Origin: AC-32 sp963821495
Lineage (GTDB): Bacteria > Actinomycetota > Thermoleophilia > Gaiellales > Gaiellaceae
DNA: 64,000 nt
NCBI GenBank assembly: GCA_963821495.1
Contig: CAWGEA010000003.1
Coordinates: 992,001 to 1,056,000, forward strand
Reading direction: 5' to 3'
The notes beneath the pieces were generated by a model that searched no databases, was not told the DNA's origin, and worked only from the letters and a program-made list of their open reading frames with translations. Position numbers and translations under genes: made by a program. How positions within the stretch are numbered: the stretch's first letter is position 1; each line of letters opens with the position of its first letter. Shown piece by piece: positions 23,335 through 31,114 of this stretch.

Positions 23335-24917
23335 TGCCGGGCCAGGTCGTCCCGCTTCCTGCACCCGAGCCCTCGCCCGAGGACCGGCCGGTGCTCGTGC
23401 TCGACTGCGGCGGCCAGTACGCCCAGCTAATCGCGCGCCGGGTGCGGGAGGCGCGCGTCTACTCGGAGCTCGTCCCGCACTCGATCTCGGCGGCGGAGGC
23501 GCGGGCGAGGCGGCCGCGGGCGCTCGTGCTCTCGGGCGGGCCGGCGTCGGTGTACGCGGCCGCAGCGCCGAAGGTCGACCCGGAGCTGTTCTCGCTCGGC
23601 GTGCCGACGCTCGGCATCTGCTACGGCATGCAGCTGATGGCGCAGGAGCTCGGCGGCTCCGTCGAGCGCACCGGCGTGTCCGAGTTCGGCAAGACCGACG
23701 TGGAGGTCAGGCCGGAGGCGAGCGAGCTCTTCGCGGGCCTGCCCGAGGAGCAGACCGGGTGGATGAGCCACCGTGACTCGGTCGCGGCGCCGCCCGCGGG
23801 CGCGCGCGTGACCGCAGGCTCAGCAGCTGCGCCGATCGCCGCCTTCGAGGACCCCGAGCGCCTGCTGTACGGCGTCCAGTTCCATCCGGAGGTCGTGCAC
23901 ACCCCGCACGGCCAGGAGCTGTTGAAGAACTTCCTCTACGGCGTCGCGGACGCGCCGCCGACCTGGACGGCCGCGGCCGTGATCGAGGAGCAGGTCGAAC
24001 GGATCCGGGCGCAGGTCGGCTCGGCGCGTGTGCTCTGCGCGCTGTCGGGCGGGGTCGACTCGGCGGTCGCTGCGCTGCTCGTGCACAAGGCGGTCGGCGA
24101 CCAGCTCGTCTGCGTCTTCGTCGACCACGGCCTGCTGCGCAAGGACGAGGCGGTCCAGGTGGTCGAGACCTTCGAGGGCCACTTCCACGTGCCGCTCGTG
24201 CACGTCTCCGCCGAGGAGCGGTTCCTCGCGCGGCTCGAGGGCGTCGCCGACCCGGAGGAGAAGCGCAAGGCGGTCGGCGAAGAGTTCATCCGGGTCTTCG
24301 AGGAGGAGTCTCGCCGGCTCGGCGAGGTCAAGTACCTCGTGCAGGGGACGCTGTACTCGGACGTGATCGAGTCGGGCGGCGACGCCTCGGTGGCGGCGAC
24401 GATCAAGTCGCACCACAACGTCGGCGGGCTCCCCGAGGACATGGAGATGGAGCTCGTCGAGCCGCTGCGCCTTCTCTTCAAGGACGAGGTGCGCCGCGTC
24501 GGCGAGGAGCTCGGGCTGCCGGAGCGGATGGTCTGGCGCCAGCCCTTCCCGGGGCCGGGCCTTGCGATCCGGATCATCGGCGACGTGACGCGCGAGCGGC
24601 TCGAGATCCTGCGCGAGGCCGACGCGATCCTGCAGGAGGAGATCCGCCGCGCGGGCCTCTACCGCGAGCTCTGGCAGTCGTTCGCCGTGCTGCCGGCGAT
24701 CCGCTCGGTGGGCGTCCAGGGCGACGAGCGAACGTACGGCTACCCGGTCGTCGTGCGCGCGGTGACGAGCGACGACGCGATGACGGCCGACTGGGCACGG
24801 CTGCCGTACGACCTGCTGGAGACGGTCTCCTCGCGGATCGTCAACGAGGTTCCCGCGGTCAACCGGGTCGCGCTCGACATCACGTCGAAGCCTCCGTCGA
24901 CGATCGAGTGGGAGTAG
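23334..24917 (+). CDS. guaA: GMP synthase (glutamine-hydrolysing)
   Basis: The 527-residue protein has the full two-domain layout. The class I amidotransferase domain (about 18-205) shows VLVLDCGGQYAQLIARRVRE, the nucleophile in LGICYGMQ (about C96) and the His-Glu pair in VQFHPEV (about H184, E186). The ATP-pyrophosphatase domain starts with the P-loop LSGGVDSAVAALL (about 238), and the C-terminal dimerisation domain ends DITSKPPSTIEWE, the invariant GuaA tail. It converts XMP to GMP with glutamine nitrogen. It is coupled to guaB3 by a one-base overlap, so both steps from IMP to GMP form an operon. Confidence 0.96.
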   Translation: MPGQVVPLPAPEPSPEDRPVLVLDCGGQYAQLIARRVREARVYSELVPHSISAAEARARRPRALVLSGGPASVYAAAAPKVDPELFSLGVPTLGICYGMQLMAQELGGSVERTGVSEFGKTDVEVRPEASELFAGLPEEQTGWMSHRDSVAAPPAGARVTAGSAAAPIAAFEDPERLLYGVQFHPEVVHTPHGQELLKNFLYGVADAPPTWTAAAVIEEQVERIRAQVGSARVLCALSGGVDSAVAALLVHKAVGDQLVCVFVDHGLLRKDEAVQVVETFEGHFHVPLVHVSAEERFLARLEGVADPEEKRKAVGEEFIRVFEEESRRLGEVKYLVQGTLYSDVIESGGDASVAATIKSHHNVGGLPEDMEMELVEPLRLLFKDEVRRVGEELGLPERMVWRQPFPGPGLAIRIIGDVTRERLEILREADAILQEEIRRAGLYRELWQSFAVLPAIRSVGVQGDERTYGYPVVVRAVTSDDAMTADWARLPYDLLETVSSRIVNEVPAVNRVALDITSKPPSTIEWE

Positions 24918-25973
24918 TCAGAGCTTCCAGGTGAAGCGCGGGTAGCGTGCCCGCACCTCGTCGACGTACGTGCTCAGCCGGGTCGCGAGCTCGGCGTCCT
25001 TGAGCTCGAGCACGTTCTCCGCGTTCTTCTCGCCCGAGTGCGAGAGGTTGAAAGAGCCGGCGAAGACGACGTCGTCGGCGACGACGAGCTTCGCGTGCAT
25101 GAAGTTGTGCAGGCTCCCCGTCGGCTGCCACGGCTCGGACTGCTTGCCGGCGAACTCTCCGCCCAGCACGCGCTGCAGCAACGGCAGCTTCCACGAGACG
25201 ATCCCCTGGGCCTGCCACTGACGGATCACCTCGTCGACCTGCGTCCCGTCGACGCAGCCTGCGACGTCGACGCGGCCGTCCGAGATCAGCTGCGCGAGGG
25301 TTCCCAGCACCGGCGCCGAGGTGATCACCGGCGAGCAGATCCGCACACGCTGGGCATGGCCGATCTTCTTCGCGATCCGGTGCGTGAGCGCATCCGCGAA
25401 GCCGGGGGTGAACCAGGGCCGCACCTTGACCCCGCCGACCGCGACCGGCCGCGGTTCGACGAAGCCGCTGCGCTCGATGTCGCCCACGTTCCAGAGCTCC
25501 TCGAAGTCGAGCGTGAAGGCCGCCGCGAGCTCCGGAGAATCCACCGTCACGATCACGTTCTCCTGCCGCGACCAGGACTCGTCGGTCCAGTTCATCGAGC
25601 CCGTCCAGACCGAGTCGCCGTCGCGCACGACGAACTTGTGGTGCATCAGGTCGGGGATGCCCGCGATCGCCTTGGCCGGCACGCCGAGCGAGGCGATCAG
25701 CTTCACGTCCGGCTCCGGCGGCGGCGGCACCGGGATCGGGTTCGCGTGGTCGACGTTGTAGATGATCCGCACCGCGACGCCGCGCGCGTGCGCCTCGCGC
25801 AGCGCGCCGCAGACGATGGCCGCGGTCTCCTCGCCGAGATGGAAGTCGTATTGCGCCAGGTCGAGCGAGCGCCGCGCGGCGGTGAGGAAGTCCGCGAGCT
25901 CGCGCGCGATCTCCTGCGGCTGCTGGCCGCCGTCGGTCAGAGTGCGAACCCGGATGGGGACGGAAGAGCTCAT
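24918..25973 (-). CDS. Phospholipase D-like protein with two HKD motifs
   Basis: The 351-residue protein carries two complete HxK(x)4D motifs: HHKFVVRD (about 111-118) followed by WTGSMNWT, and HAKLVVAD (near 300) followed by FAGSFNLS. Two HKD motifs form one active site that works through a phosphohistidine. No signal peptide is evident, so it may be cytoplasmic. Members cleave or transfer phosphodiesters in lipids or nucleic acids; which substrate applies here is unknown. Start ATG at 25973 gives MSSSVPIRVRT and overlaps the divergent uracil glycosylase start by about 20 bases, so one of the two starts may be shorter. Confidence 0.82.
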   Translation of the reverse strand: MSSSVPIRVRTLTDGGQQPQEIARELADFLTAARRSLDLAQYDFHLGEETAAIVCGALREAHARGVAVRIIYNVDHANPIPVPPPPEPDVKLIASLGVPAKAIAGIPDLMHHKFVVRDGDSVWTGSMNWTDESWSRQENVIVTVDSPELAAAFTLDFEELWNVGDIERSGFVEPRPVAVGGVKVRPWFTPGFADALTHRIAKKIGHAQRVRICSPVITSAPVLGTLAQLISDGRVDVAGCVDGTQVDEVIRQWQAQGIVSWKLPLLQRVLGGEFAGKQSEPWQPTGSLHNFMHAKLVVADDVVFAGSFNLSHSGEKNAENVLELKDAELATRLSTYVDEVRARYPRFTWKL

Positions 25974-26514
25974 CGAGCGGTTGCGGCTCGCGCGGATCGG
26001 CGCGACGTTCAACTTCTATCGTGACGGTGTCGGCGCGGCCGTGCGCCGGGAGCGGTTGCTCGGCTACCTGTGCGCGCGGCGAGACGCGCCCATCCTGCTC
26101 GTCGGCGAGGCTGCGGGGTACCGCGGCGCCCGCGTCTCGGGGATTCCGTTCACGTCCGAGCGCCTGCTGACCGGCAGCGGCCCGGCCGAGGCGACCGCCA
26201 CCGTCGTCCGGCGCACCCTCGCCGAGCTCGGCCTCGAGGCGGAGACGCTCTGCTGGAACGTCGTGCCGACACACCCGCACCTCCCGGGGCGGCCCGACAC
26301 GAACCGGCGGCCAACGCGCGCCGAGATCGCCGCCGCCCGGCCGTTCCTGCAGGAGCTCGTGCGGGGCCGAACGGTGATCGCGGTGGGACGGCTTGCGCAG
26401 GCGGCTCTCGGCGAGCCGTACGTCCGCCACCCGAGCCATGGCGGGGCCGCGGAATTTCGCGCCGGACTGCTACGATTCCGCTCCGGCGGGCGACGAGTCC
26501 GCCGCTTTCTATGA
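25954..26514 (+). CDS. Uracil-DNA glycosylase superfamily protein
   Basis: The 186-residue protein has the UDG-fold landmarks: ILLVGEAAGYRGARVSGIPFTSERLL (motif A region with GEAxGxRG), TLCWNVVPTHPH, and the late HPSHGGAAEFRAGL segment, equivalent to the leucine-loop motif with a conserved histidine. It should remove uracil or a related base from DNA, though this subgroup is poorly characterised. ATG at 25954 gives MGTEELIERLRLARIGATFNFYRD; TTG at 25981 would avoid the overlap with the divergent phospholipase D gene. Its stop overlaps the rplM start (ATGA), and its last 40 bases contain the rplM promoter and hairpin. Confidence 0.75.
   Translation: MGTEELIERLRLARIGATFNFYRDGVGAAVRRERLLGYLCARRDAPILLVGEAAGYRGARVSGIPFTSERLLTGSGPAEATATVVRRTLAELGLEAETLCWNVVPTHPHLPGRPDTNRRPTRAEIAAARPFLQELVRGRTVIAVGRLAQAALGEPYVRHPSHGGAAEFRAGLLRFRSGGRRVRRFL
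26471..26504 (+). promoter_or_regulatory. Promoter and hairpin directly upstream of rplM
   Basis: TACGAT (26471-26476) is followed at the expected transcription start by an inverted repeat, CGGCGG (26484-26489) and CCGCCG (26499-26504) with a nine-base loop. CTTTCT then leads straight into the ATG with no ribosome-binding sequence. Ribosomal protein operons are often regulated by their own products at such leader structures. Confidence 0.4.
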
Positions 26515-26945
26515 AGACCTGGAACGCAAAGCCGGGCGAGGTCGAGCGCACGTGGTACCTCGTCGACGCCGAAGGAAAGACGCTCGGGCGTCTCGCTACG
26601 CAGATCGCCGACACGCTGCGAGGCAAGGGCAAGCCGCAGTACACGCCGCACGTCGACACCGGCGACTTCGTGGTCGTCGTCAACGCCGAGAAGATCCACG
26701 TCACCGGCAAGAAGCTCGACGACAAGATGTACCACCGCCATTCGGGCTACCCGGGCGGACTCAAGAGCCGGCCGCTGCGCGACGAGCTCGAGCGCCGGCC
26801 GACCGAGGTGCTGCGCAAGGCCGTCAAGGGGATGCTTCCCCGCAACCGCCTCGCGCGCGCCCAGCTGCGTAAGTTGAAGATCTACGCCGGCCCCGAGCAT
26901 CCGCACGAGGCGCAGGCGCCGAAGGAGCTGGAGGTGAGCACGTGA
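26511..26945 (+). CDS. rplM: 50S ribosomal protein L13
   Basis: The 144-residue protein matches L13: RTWYLVDAEGKTLGRLATQIADTLRGKGKPQYTPHVDTGDFVVVVNAEKI, HSGYPGGLKSRPLRDEL, AVKGMLPRNRLARAQLRKLKIYAGPEHPHEAQAP. L13 binds 23S rRNA early in large-subunit assembly. The ATG overlaps the uracil glycosylase stop and there is no Shine-Dalgarno, though TACGAT lies 35 bases upstream. rpsI follows with a four-base overlap, the standard L13-S9 operon. Confidence 0.97.
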   Translation: MKTWNAKPGEVERTWYLVDAEGKTLGRLATQIADTLRGKGKPQYTPHVDTGDFVVVVNAEKIHVTGKKLDDKMYHRHSGYPGGLKSRPLRDELERRPTEVLRKAVKGMLPRNRLARAQLRKLKIYAGPEHPHEAQAPKELEVST

Positions 26946-27337
26946 GCGAGATCGCGCAGTACCAGGGCACGGGCAAGCGGAAGACGTCCGTCGCCCGCGT
27001 GATCCTCCGGCCCGGCGACGGCACGACCTGGTTCAACGGCCGCACGATCGAGCAGTACTTCCCGCGCGCGACGCACCGTGAGCTCGCGCTGGCACCGCTC
27101 AAGGTCGCAGGGGTCGAGGGGACGTTCGACCTCCGCGTGCGCGTGCACGGCGGCGGGCCGAGCGGCCAGGCGGGGGCCGTGCGCCACGGCATCGCCCGGG
27201 CGCTCGTCGAGGCCGACCCGGAGCTGCGCGTGCCGTTGAAGCGCGCCGGCTTCCTGACGCGCGACGCAAGGATCGTCGAGCGCAAGAAGGCCGGCCTGCA
27301 CAAGGCGCGCAAGGCGCCGCAGTTCTCGAAGCGCTAG
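26942..27337 (+). CDS. rpsI: 30S ribosomal protein S9
   Basis: The 131-residue protein matches S9: YQGTGKRKTSVARVILRPGDGTTWFNGRTIEQYFPR, VRVHGGGPSGQAGAVRHGIARALVE, and the C-terminal KKAGLHKARKAPQFSKR whose Lys-Arg end reaches the P-site tRNA. The GTG start overlaps the rplM stop (GTGA). glmM begins at the next base after the stop. Confidence 0.97.
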   Translation: MSEIAQYQGTGKRKTSVARVILRPGDGTTWFNGRTIEQYFPRATHRELALAPLKVAGVEGTFDLRVRVHGGGPSGQAGAVRHGIARALVEADPELRVPLKRAGFLTRDARIVERKKAGLHKARKAPQFSKR

Positions 27338-28603
27338 TTGGCGCGCCGCTACTTCGGCACGGACGGCGTCCGGGGCGTCGTCGGCGAGGGCCTGACGCCC
27401 GAGCTCGTCGAGCAGCTCGGCCGCGCCGCGACGCTCTGGTCGAAGGGCGGGCGCGTCTTCGTCGGCCGGGACACGCGCGGCTCCGGCGAGGAGCTCGAGG
27501 AGGCGTTCGGCCGCGGCGTCGTCGCGGCCGGGGGCAACGCCGTGCTCGCCGGCGTGCTGCCGACCCCTGCGGTCGCGCTGCTCGCGCTCGATCTCGGCGC
27601 AGTGATCTCGGCCTCGCACAACCCGCCCGAGTACAACGGCGTCAAGCTCTTCGACGGCGAGGGCCGCAAGCTGAGCGACGAGGCCGAGGAGGAGATCGAG
27701 GCCCTCTTCGACGCGCGCTACGACGGGTCGCCCGGCGAGATCGATCACGTCGACGTCGCGACCGAGAGCTACCTCGAGCACATCGTCGAGCGCTTCGGCA
27801 GCGACCTCTCCGGCCTGCGGATCGTGGTCGACTGCGCCAACGGCGCGTACTCCGGGATCGCGCCGAAGGCCTTCGAGCAGCTCGGCGCCGAGGTGACCGC
27901 GATCGGCTCCGACCCCGACGGGAGGAACATCAACGTCGGCTGCGGCGCCACCGACCTCTCGACTCTGCAACAGGCTGTTACTGGCTCCGGGGCCGACTTC
28001 GGCGTCGCGTTCGATGGGGACGGCGACCGGATGCTCGCGGTCGACGCGCGGGGCCAGGTGGTCGACGGCGATCAGATCCTCGCGATCCTGATGCTGCACC
28101 TGGAGGTCGACCTTGTCGCGGTGACGGTGATGGCCAACCTCGGCCTGCACCGGCTGGCCGAGGAGCACGGGATCCGCGTAGTCACGACCGACGTCGGCGA
28201 CCGCTACGTGCTCGAGGCGCTGCGGCGCGAGAACGGCGTCCTGGGAGGCGAGCAGTCGGGCCACATCATCTACCTGCGCGACCACGTCACCGGCGACGGC
28301 CTCGCCGCGGCCCTGCTACTGGCCGCCGCGCTAGAGGGTCGGACGCTTCAGGAGGCGGCAGCCGTGATGCAGCGCTTCCCGCAGGCGAAGGAGAACATCA
28401 AGGTCGGCCGCAAGGAGCTCCCGCAGGCGCTGCTCGACGAGGTGGAGCTCCTGAACACGCGTTTCGGCGGCAAGGGCCGCGTGCTCGTGCGCCCGTCCGG
28501 GACCGAGCCCGTGATCCGCGTTCTGGCCGAAGCCGAAACGGAGTCCGATGCAGAAGAGGCCTGTGGTACGATCTCCGCTCTCGTGAGACGAGAGCTCGGC
28601 TGA
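27338..28603 (+). CDS. glmM: Phosphoglucosamine mutase
   Basis: The 421-residue protein has the phosphohexomutase motifs in order: RYFGTDGVRG at the start, the phosphoserine loop VISASHNPPEYNG (Ser at about 91), the metal site AFDGDGDRMLAVD, the sugar-binding GGEQSGHII and the phosphate-binding VRPSGTEPVIRV. It converts glucosamine-6-phosphate to glucosamine-1-phosphate for UDP-GlcNAc. Start is TTG at 27338, directly after the rpsI stop, so it belongs to the L13-S9 operon as in other actinobacteria. Its last 35 bases contain the TACGAT element for glmS. Confidence 0.95.
   Translation: MARRYFGTDGVRGVVGEGLTPELVEQLGRAATLWSKGGRVFVGRDTRGSGEELEEAFGRGVVAAGGNAVLAGVLPTPAVALLALDLGAVISASHNPPEYNGVKLFDGEGRKLSDEAEEEIEALFDARYDGSPGEIDHVDVATESYLEHIVERFGSDLSGLRIVVDCANGAYSGIAPKAFEQLGAEVTAIGSDPDGRNINVGCGATDLSTLQQAVTGSGADFGVAFDGDGDRMLAVDARGQVVDGDQILAILMLHLEVDLVAVTVMANLGLHRLAEEHGIRVVTTDVGDRYVLEALRRENGVLGGEQSGHIIYLRDHVTGDGLAAALLLAAALEGRTLQEAAAVMQRFPQAKENIKVGRKELPQALLDEVELLNTRFGGKGRVLVRPSGTEPVIRVLAEAETESDAEEACGTISALVRRELG
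28567..28572 (+). promoter_or_regulatory. -10 element for glmS inside the end of glmM
   Basis: TACGAT lies about 95 bases before the glmS start, the same hexamer and distance as upstream of guaB3. It would allow glmS expression independent of the ribosomal-protein operon. Confidence 0.45.
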
Positions 28604-28640
28604 CCTGGCCCGACGAAGGGAAAGGGAGAGCAGCCGGGCC
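28577..28640 (+). promoter_or_regulatory. Leader region of glmS with two hairpins, possible attenuator
   Basis: GCTCTCGT (28577-28584) pairs with ACGAGAGC (28588-28595) across three bases. GGCCCG (28607-28612) pairs with CGGGCC (28635-28640) around a purine-rich 22-base loop and is followed by TTTCG; AAGGGAGG follows at 28652. The glmS ribozyme core was looked for and not recognised. Confidence 0.4.
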
Positions 28641-28666
28641 TTTCGCGTTCTAAGGGAGGTTTCGGC

Positions 28667-30496
28667 GTGTGCGGGATCATCGGATACGTCGGGCAGAGAG
28701 CCTGTAAGGACCTGCTGCTGCAGGGACTGGAGCGACTGGAGTACCGCGGGTACGACTCAGCCGGGATCGCGCTGCGCGAGGACGGCGAGCTCGACTACGT
28801 CCGCGCGGTCGGCAACCTCCAAGTCCTGAAGCAGGAGGCGGGCTCGAACGGCTCCCGCGCGAAGACGGGCCTCGGCCACACGCGCTGGGCGACCCACGGC
28901 GCGGTGACGCTCCAGAACGCGCATCCGCTGATCGGCTGCGAGGGCGGCAAGATCGCGATCGTCCTCAACGGGATCGTCGAGAACTACCGCGAGCTGAAGG
29001 CGTCGCTCGAGGCCGAAGGCCACGTCTTCCACACCGAGACGGATGCCGAGGTGGTGGTGCACCTGATCGAGCGCCACTACCAGGGCGACCTCCTGGAGGC
29101 CACCCGTGAGGCGTACCGGCAGCTCGAGGGCCACTTCGCCTTCGTCGTCATCCACCACGACCACCCGGACGAGCTCGTCGGCGCGCGGCACCAGTGCCCC
29201 CTGCTCGTAGGCGTCGGCGACGGCGAGATGTTCTTCGCCTCGATGGCCGCCGCGTTCATCGACGAGACCCGCTCGATCCAGCTGATCGAGGACGGCGAGG
29301 TCGTCGCCATCACCCCTGAGGGCGCCCGCTTCGTCTCCGTCGAGGACGGCGAGCTCGAGCGCGAGGTGATCGAGGTCGACTGGGACATGGACGCCGCCGA
29401 GAAGAGCGGCTACGAGACCTTCATGCTGAAGGAGATCTACGAGCAGCCGGAGGCCGTCGCGGAGACGCTCGGCGACCGGATCCGCCACGGTGAGCTCGTG
29501 CTCGAGAGCCTCGGGATGACCGAGGAGCAGCTGCGCAACCTGCGCCGCATCGTGGTCGTCGCCGCGGGCACCTCGTACCACGCCGGCGTCGTCGGCCGCT
29601 ACATGATCGAGGAGTGGGCCCGGCTCCCGGTCGAGCCCGACATCGCGAGCGAGTGGATCTACCGCAACCCCGTGCTCTCGAAGGACACGCTCGTGATCGG
29701 GATCTCGCAGTCGGGCGAGTCGCGGGACACGGTCAACGCGATCAAGCTCGCGCGCGAGCTCGGCGCGCGCACGGTCGCGATCACGAACCTGATGGGGTCC
29801 CAGATCACGCGCGAGGCCGAGTCGGTGCTCTACACGCGCTGCGGCCTGGAGATCGGCGTCGCCGCCTCGAAGACCTTCACTGCGCAGGTCGCGCTGCTGG
29901 CCTTGATCGGCCTCAAGCTCGCGCAGGTGCGCGGCACCATGAAGGCCGACGAGCTCGAGTTCATCCTCGACGAGCTCTACGAGCTCCCCGACAAGCTCGA
30001 GCGCTTCCTCGACGGCGACCACCCGATCGACGAGATCGCCCAGCGCCTCTACGACAAGCCGTTCTTCCTCTACCTCGGCCGTCATATCGGCCTGCCGGTC
30101 GCGCTCGAGGGCGCGCTCAAGCTGAAGGAGATCTCCTACATCCCGACCGACGCCTACTCGGCGGGCGAGATGAAGCACGGGCCGATCGCCCTGCTCGAGG
30201 AGGGCACGCCGGTCGTCTGCGTCGCGACCGACCAGAAGGTGATCTACGAGAAGGTCGTCTCGAACATCCAGGAGACGCGTGCGCGCGGCGCGCACGTGAT
30301 CGCGATTGCGACCGACGGCAACGAGGACATCCAGCACCACGCGGACGACGTGATCTACATCCCGCGCTCGCCGGCCTTCCTGCAGGCCGTGCTCGCGGTC
30401 GTACCGCTGCAGCTGCTGGCCTACCGGATCGCGCGCCTGCGCGGCCTGAACGTCGACCAGCCGCGCAACCTGGCGAAGACCGTCACCGTCGAGTAG
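28667..30496 (+). CDS. glmS: Glutamine-fructose-6-phosphate aminotransferase (isomerising)
   Basis: The 609-residue protein starts MCGIIGYVG, so Cys2 is the N-terminal nucleophile of the class II glutamine amidotransferase domain (about 1-220), with LGHTRWATHG and LNGIVENYRELK. Two SIS isomerase domains follow (VAAGTSYHAGVVG, ISQSGESRDTVNAIKLARELGA, then KEISYIPTDAYSAGEMKHGPIALLEEG), and the invariant end DQPRNLAKTVTVE is intact. It makes glucosamine-6-phosphate, the first step towards UDP-GlcNAc; glmM directly upstream does the next. GTG at 28667 has AAGGGAGG seven bases upstream. Confidence 0.97.
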   Translation: MCGIIGYVGQRACKDLLLQGLERLEYRGYDSAGIALREDGELDYVRAVGNLQVLKQEAGSNGSRAKTGLGHTRWATHGAVTLQNAHPLIGCEGGKIAIVLNGIVENYRELKASLEAEGHVFHTETDAEVVVHLIERHYQGDLLEATREAYRQLEGHFAFVVIHHDHPDELVGARHQCPLLVGVGDGEMFFASMAAAFIDETRSIQLIEDGEVVAITPEGARFVSVEDGELEREVIEVDWDMDAAEKSGYETFMLKEIYEQPEAVAETLGDRIRHGELVLESLGMTEEQLRNLRRIVVVAAGTSYHAGVVGRYMIEEWARLPVEPDIASEWIYRNPVLSKDTLVIGISQSGESRDTVNAIKLARELGARTVAITNLMGSQITREAESVLYTRCGLEIGVAASKTFTAQVALLALIGLKLAQVRGTMKADELEFILDELYELPDKLERFLDGDHPIDEIAQRLYDKPFFLYLGRHIGLPVALEGALKLKEISYIPTDAYSAGEMKHGPIALLEEGTPVVCVATDQKVIYEKVVSNIQETRARGAHVIAIATDGNEDIQHHADDVIYIPRSPAFLQAVLAVVPLQLLAYRIARLRGLNVDQPRNLAKTVTVE

Positions 30497-30498
30497 CC

Positions 30499-31104
30499 GT
30501 GAGCGCAGCGCAGGCCGCCGCGTTCCTCGGCGTCTCGGCGGTCGTGATCGTGACCCCCGGCCAGGACACGGCGCTCACGATCCGCAACACGCTCCTCGGC
30601 GGCCGCAGGGGCGGGCTCGCCACGGCCGCCGGCGTGGTGAGCGGGCAGCTCGCGTGGGCGCTCGCCGCGAGCGCGGGCCTCTCGGCGGTGCTGCTCGCCT
30701 CCGCCCCGCTGTTCACCGCGCTGCGGATCGCGGGCGCGACCTATCTCGTGCTGCTCGGCGCCCAGGCGCTGGTCGCGGCTGCGAGAGGTGCGCGGCAGCC
30801 GGCGGCGGGCGCGCCGCAGCGCCGTCGAGCGCCGTACCGACAGGGGGTGCTCAGCAACCTCGGGAACCCGAAGATGGCCGTCTTCTTCACCAGCCTGCTC
30901 CCGCAGTTCGGCTCGTCGTTCGGCGGGATGCTCGCACTTGGCGTGTTCTTCGCGGTGCTGACGCTCGTCTGGCTGAGCGTCTACGCCGTCGCGGTGGGGA
31001 AGGCGAGCGGGCTCCTGCGCAGGTCGCCGGTGCGGCGCGTGCTCGACGCCCTGACCGGGTTCACGCTCGTCGCGCTCGGCCTCCGCGTGGCATCCGATCG
31101 TTAG
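30499..31104 (+). CDS. LysE/RhtB-family amino-acid exporter
   Basis: The 201-residue membrane protein has about six hydrophobic segments and the family signature near the N-terminus: VVIVTPGQDTALTIRNTLLGGRRGGLATAAGVVSGQL. A second conserved stretch, GVLSNLGNPKMAVFFTSLLPQF, opens the C-terminal half. LysE-type proteins export amino acids such as lysine, threonine or homoserine. GTG at 30499 follows the glmS stop by two bases, so it may be read through from glmS, although no functional link is obvious. Confidence 0.85.
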   Translation: MSAAQAAAFLGVSAVVIVTPGQDTALTIRNTLLGGRRGGLATAAGVVSGQLAWALAASAGLSAVLLASAPLFTALRIAGATYLVLLGAQALVAAARGARQPAAGAPQRRRAPYRQGVLSNLGNPKMAVFFTSLLPQFGSSFGGMLALGVFFAVLTLVWLSVYAVAVGKASGLLRRSPVRRVLDALTGFTLVALGLRVASDR

Positions 31105-31107
31105 CGT
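31102..31107 (+). promoter_or_regulatory. -10 element for the permease-YHS gene, leaderless type
   Basis: TAGCGT ends seven bases before the GTG at 31115. Its first three bases are the LysE stop codon. Confidence 0.5.
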
Positions 31108-31114
31108 CAACACC

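Noticed and set aside
28577..28640. glmS ribozyme
   Set aside because: The leader is only about 95 bases and I could not recognise the conserved core or cleavage site of the ribozyme.
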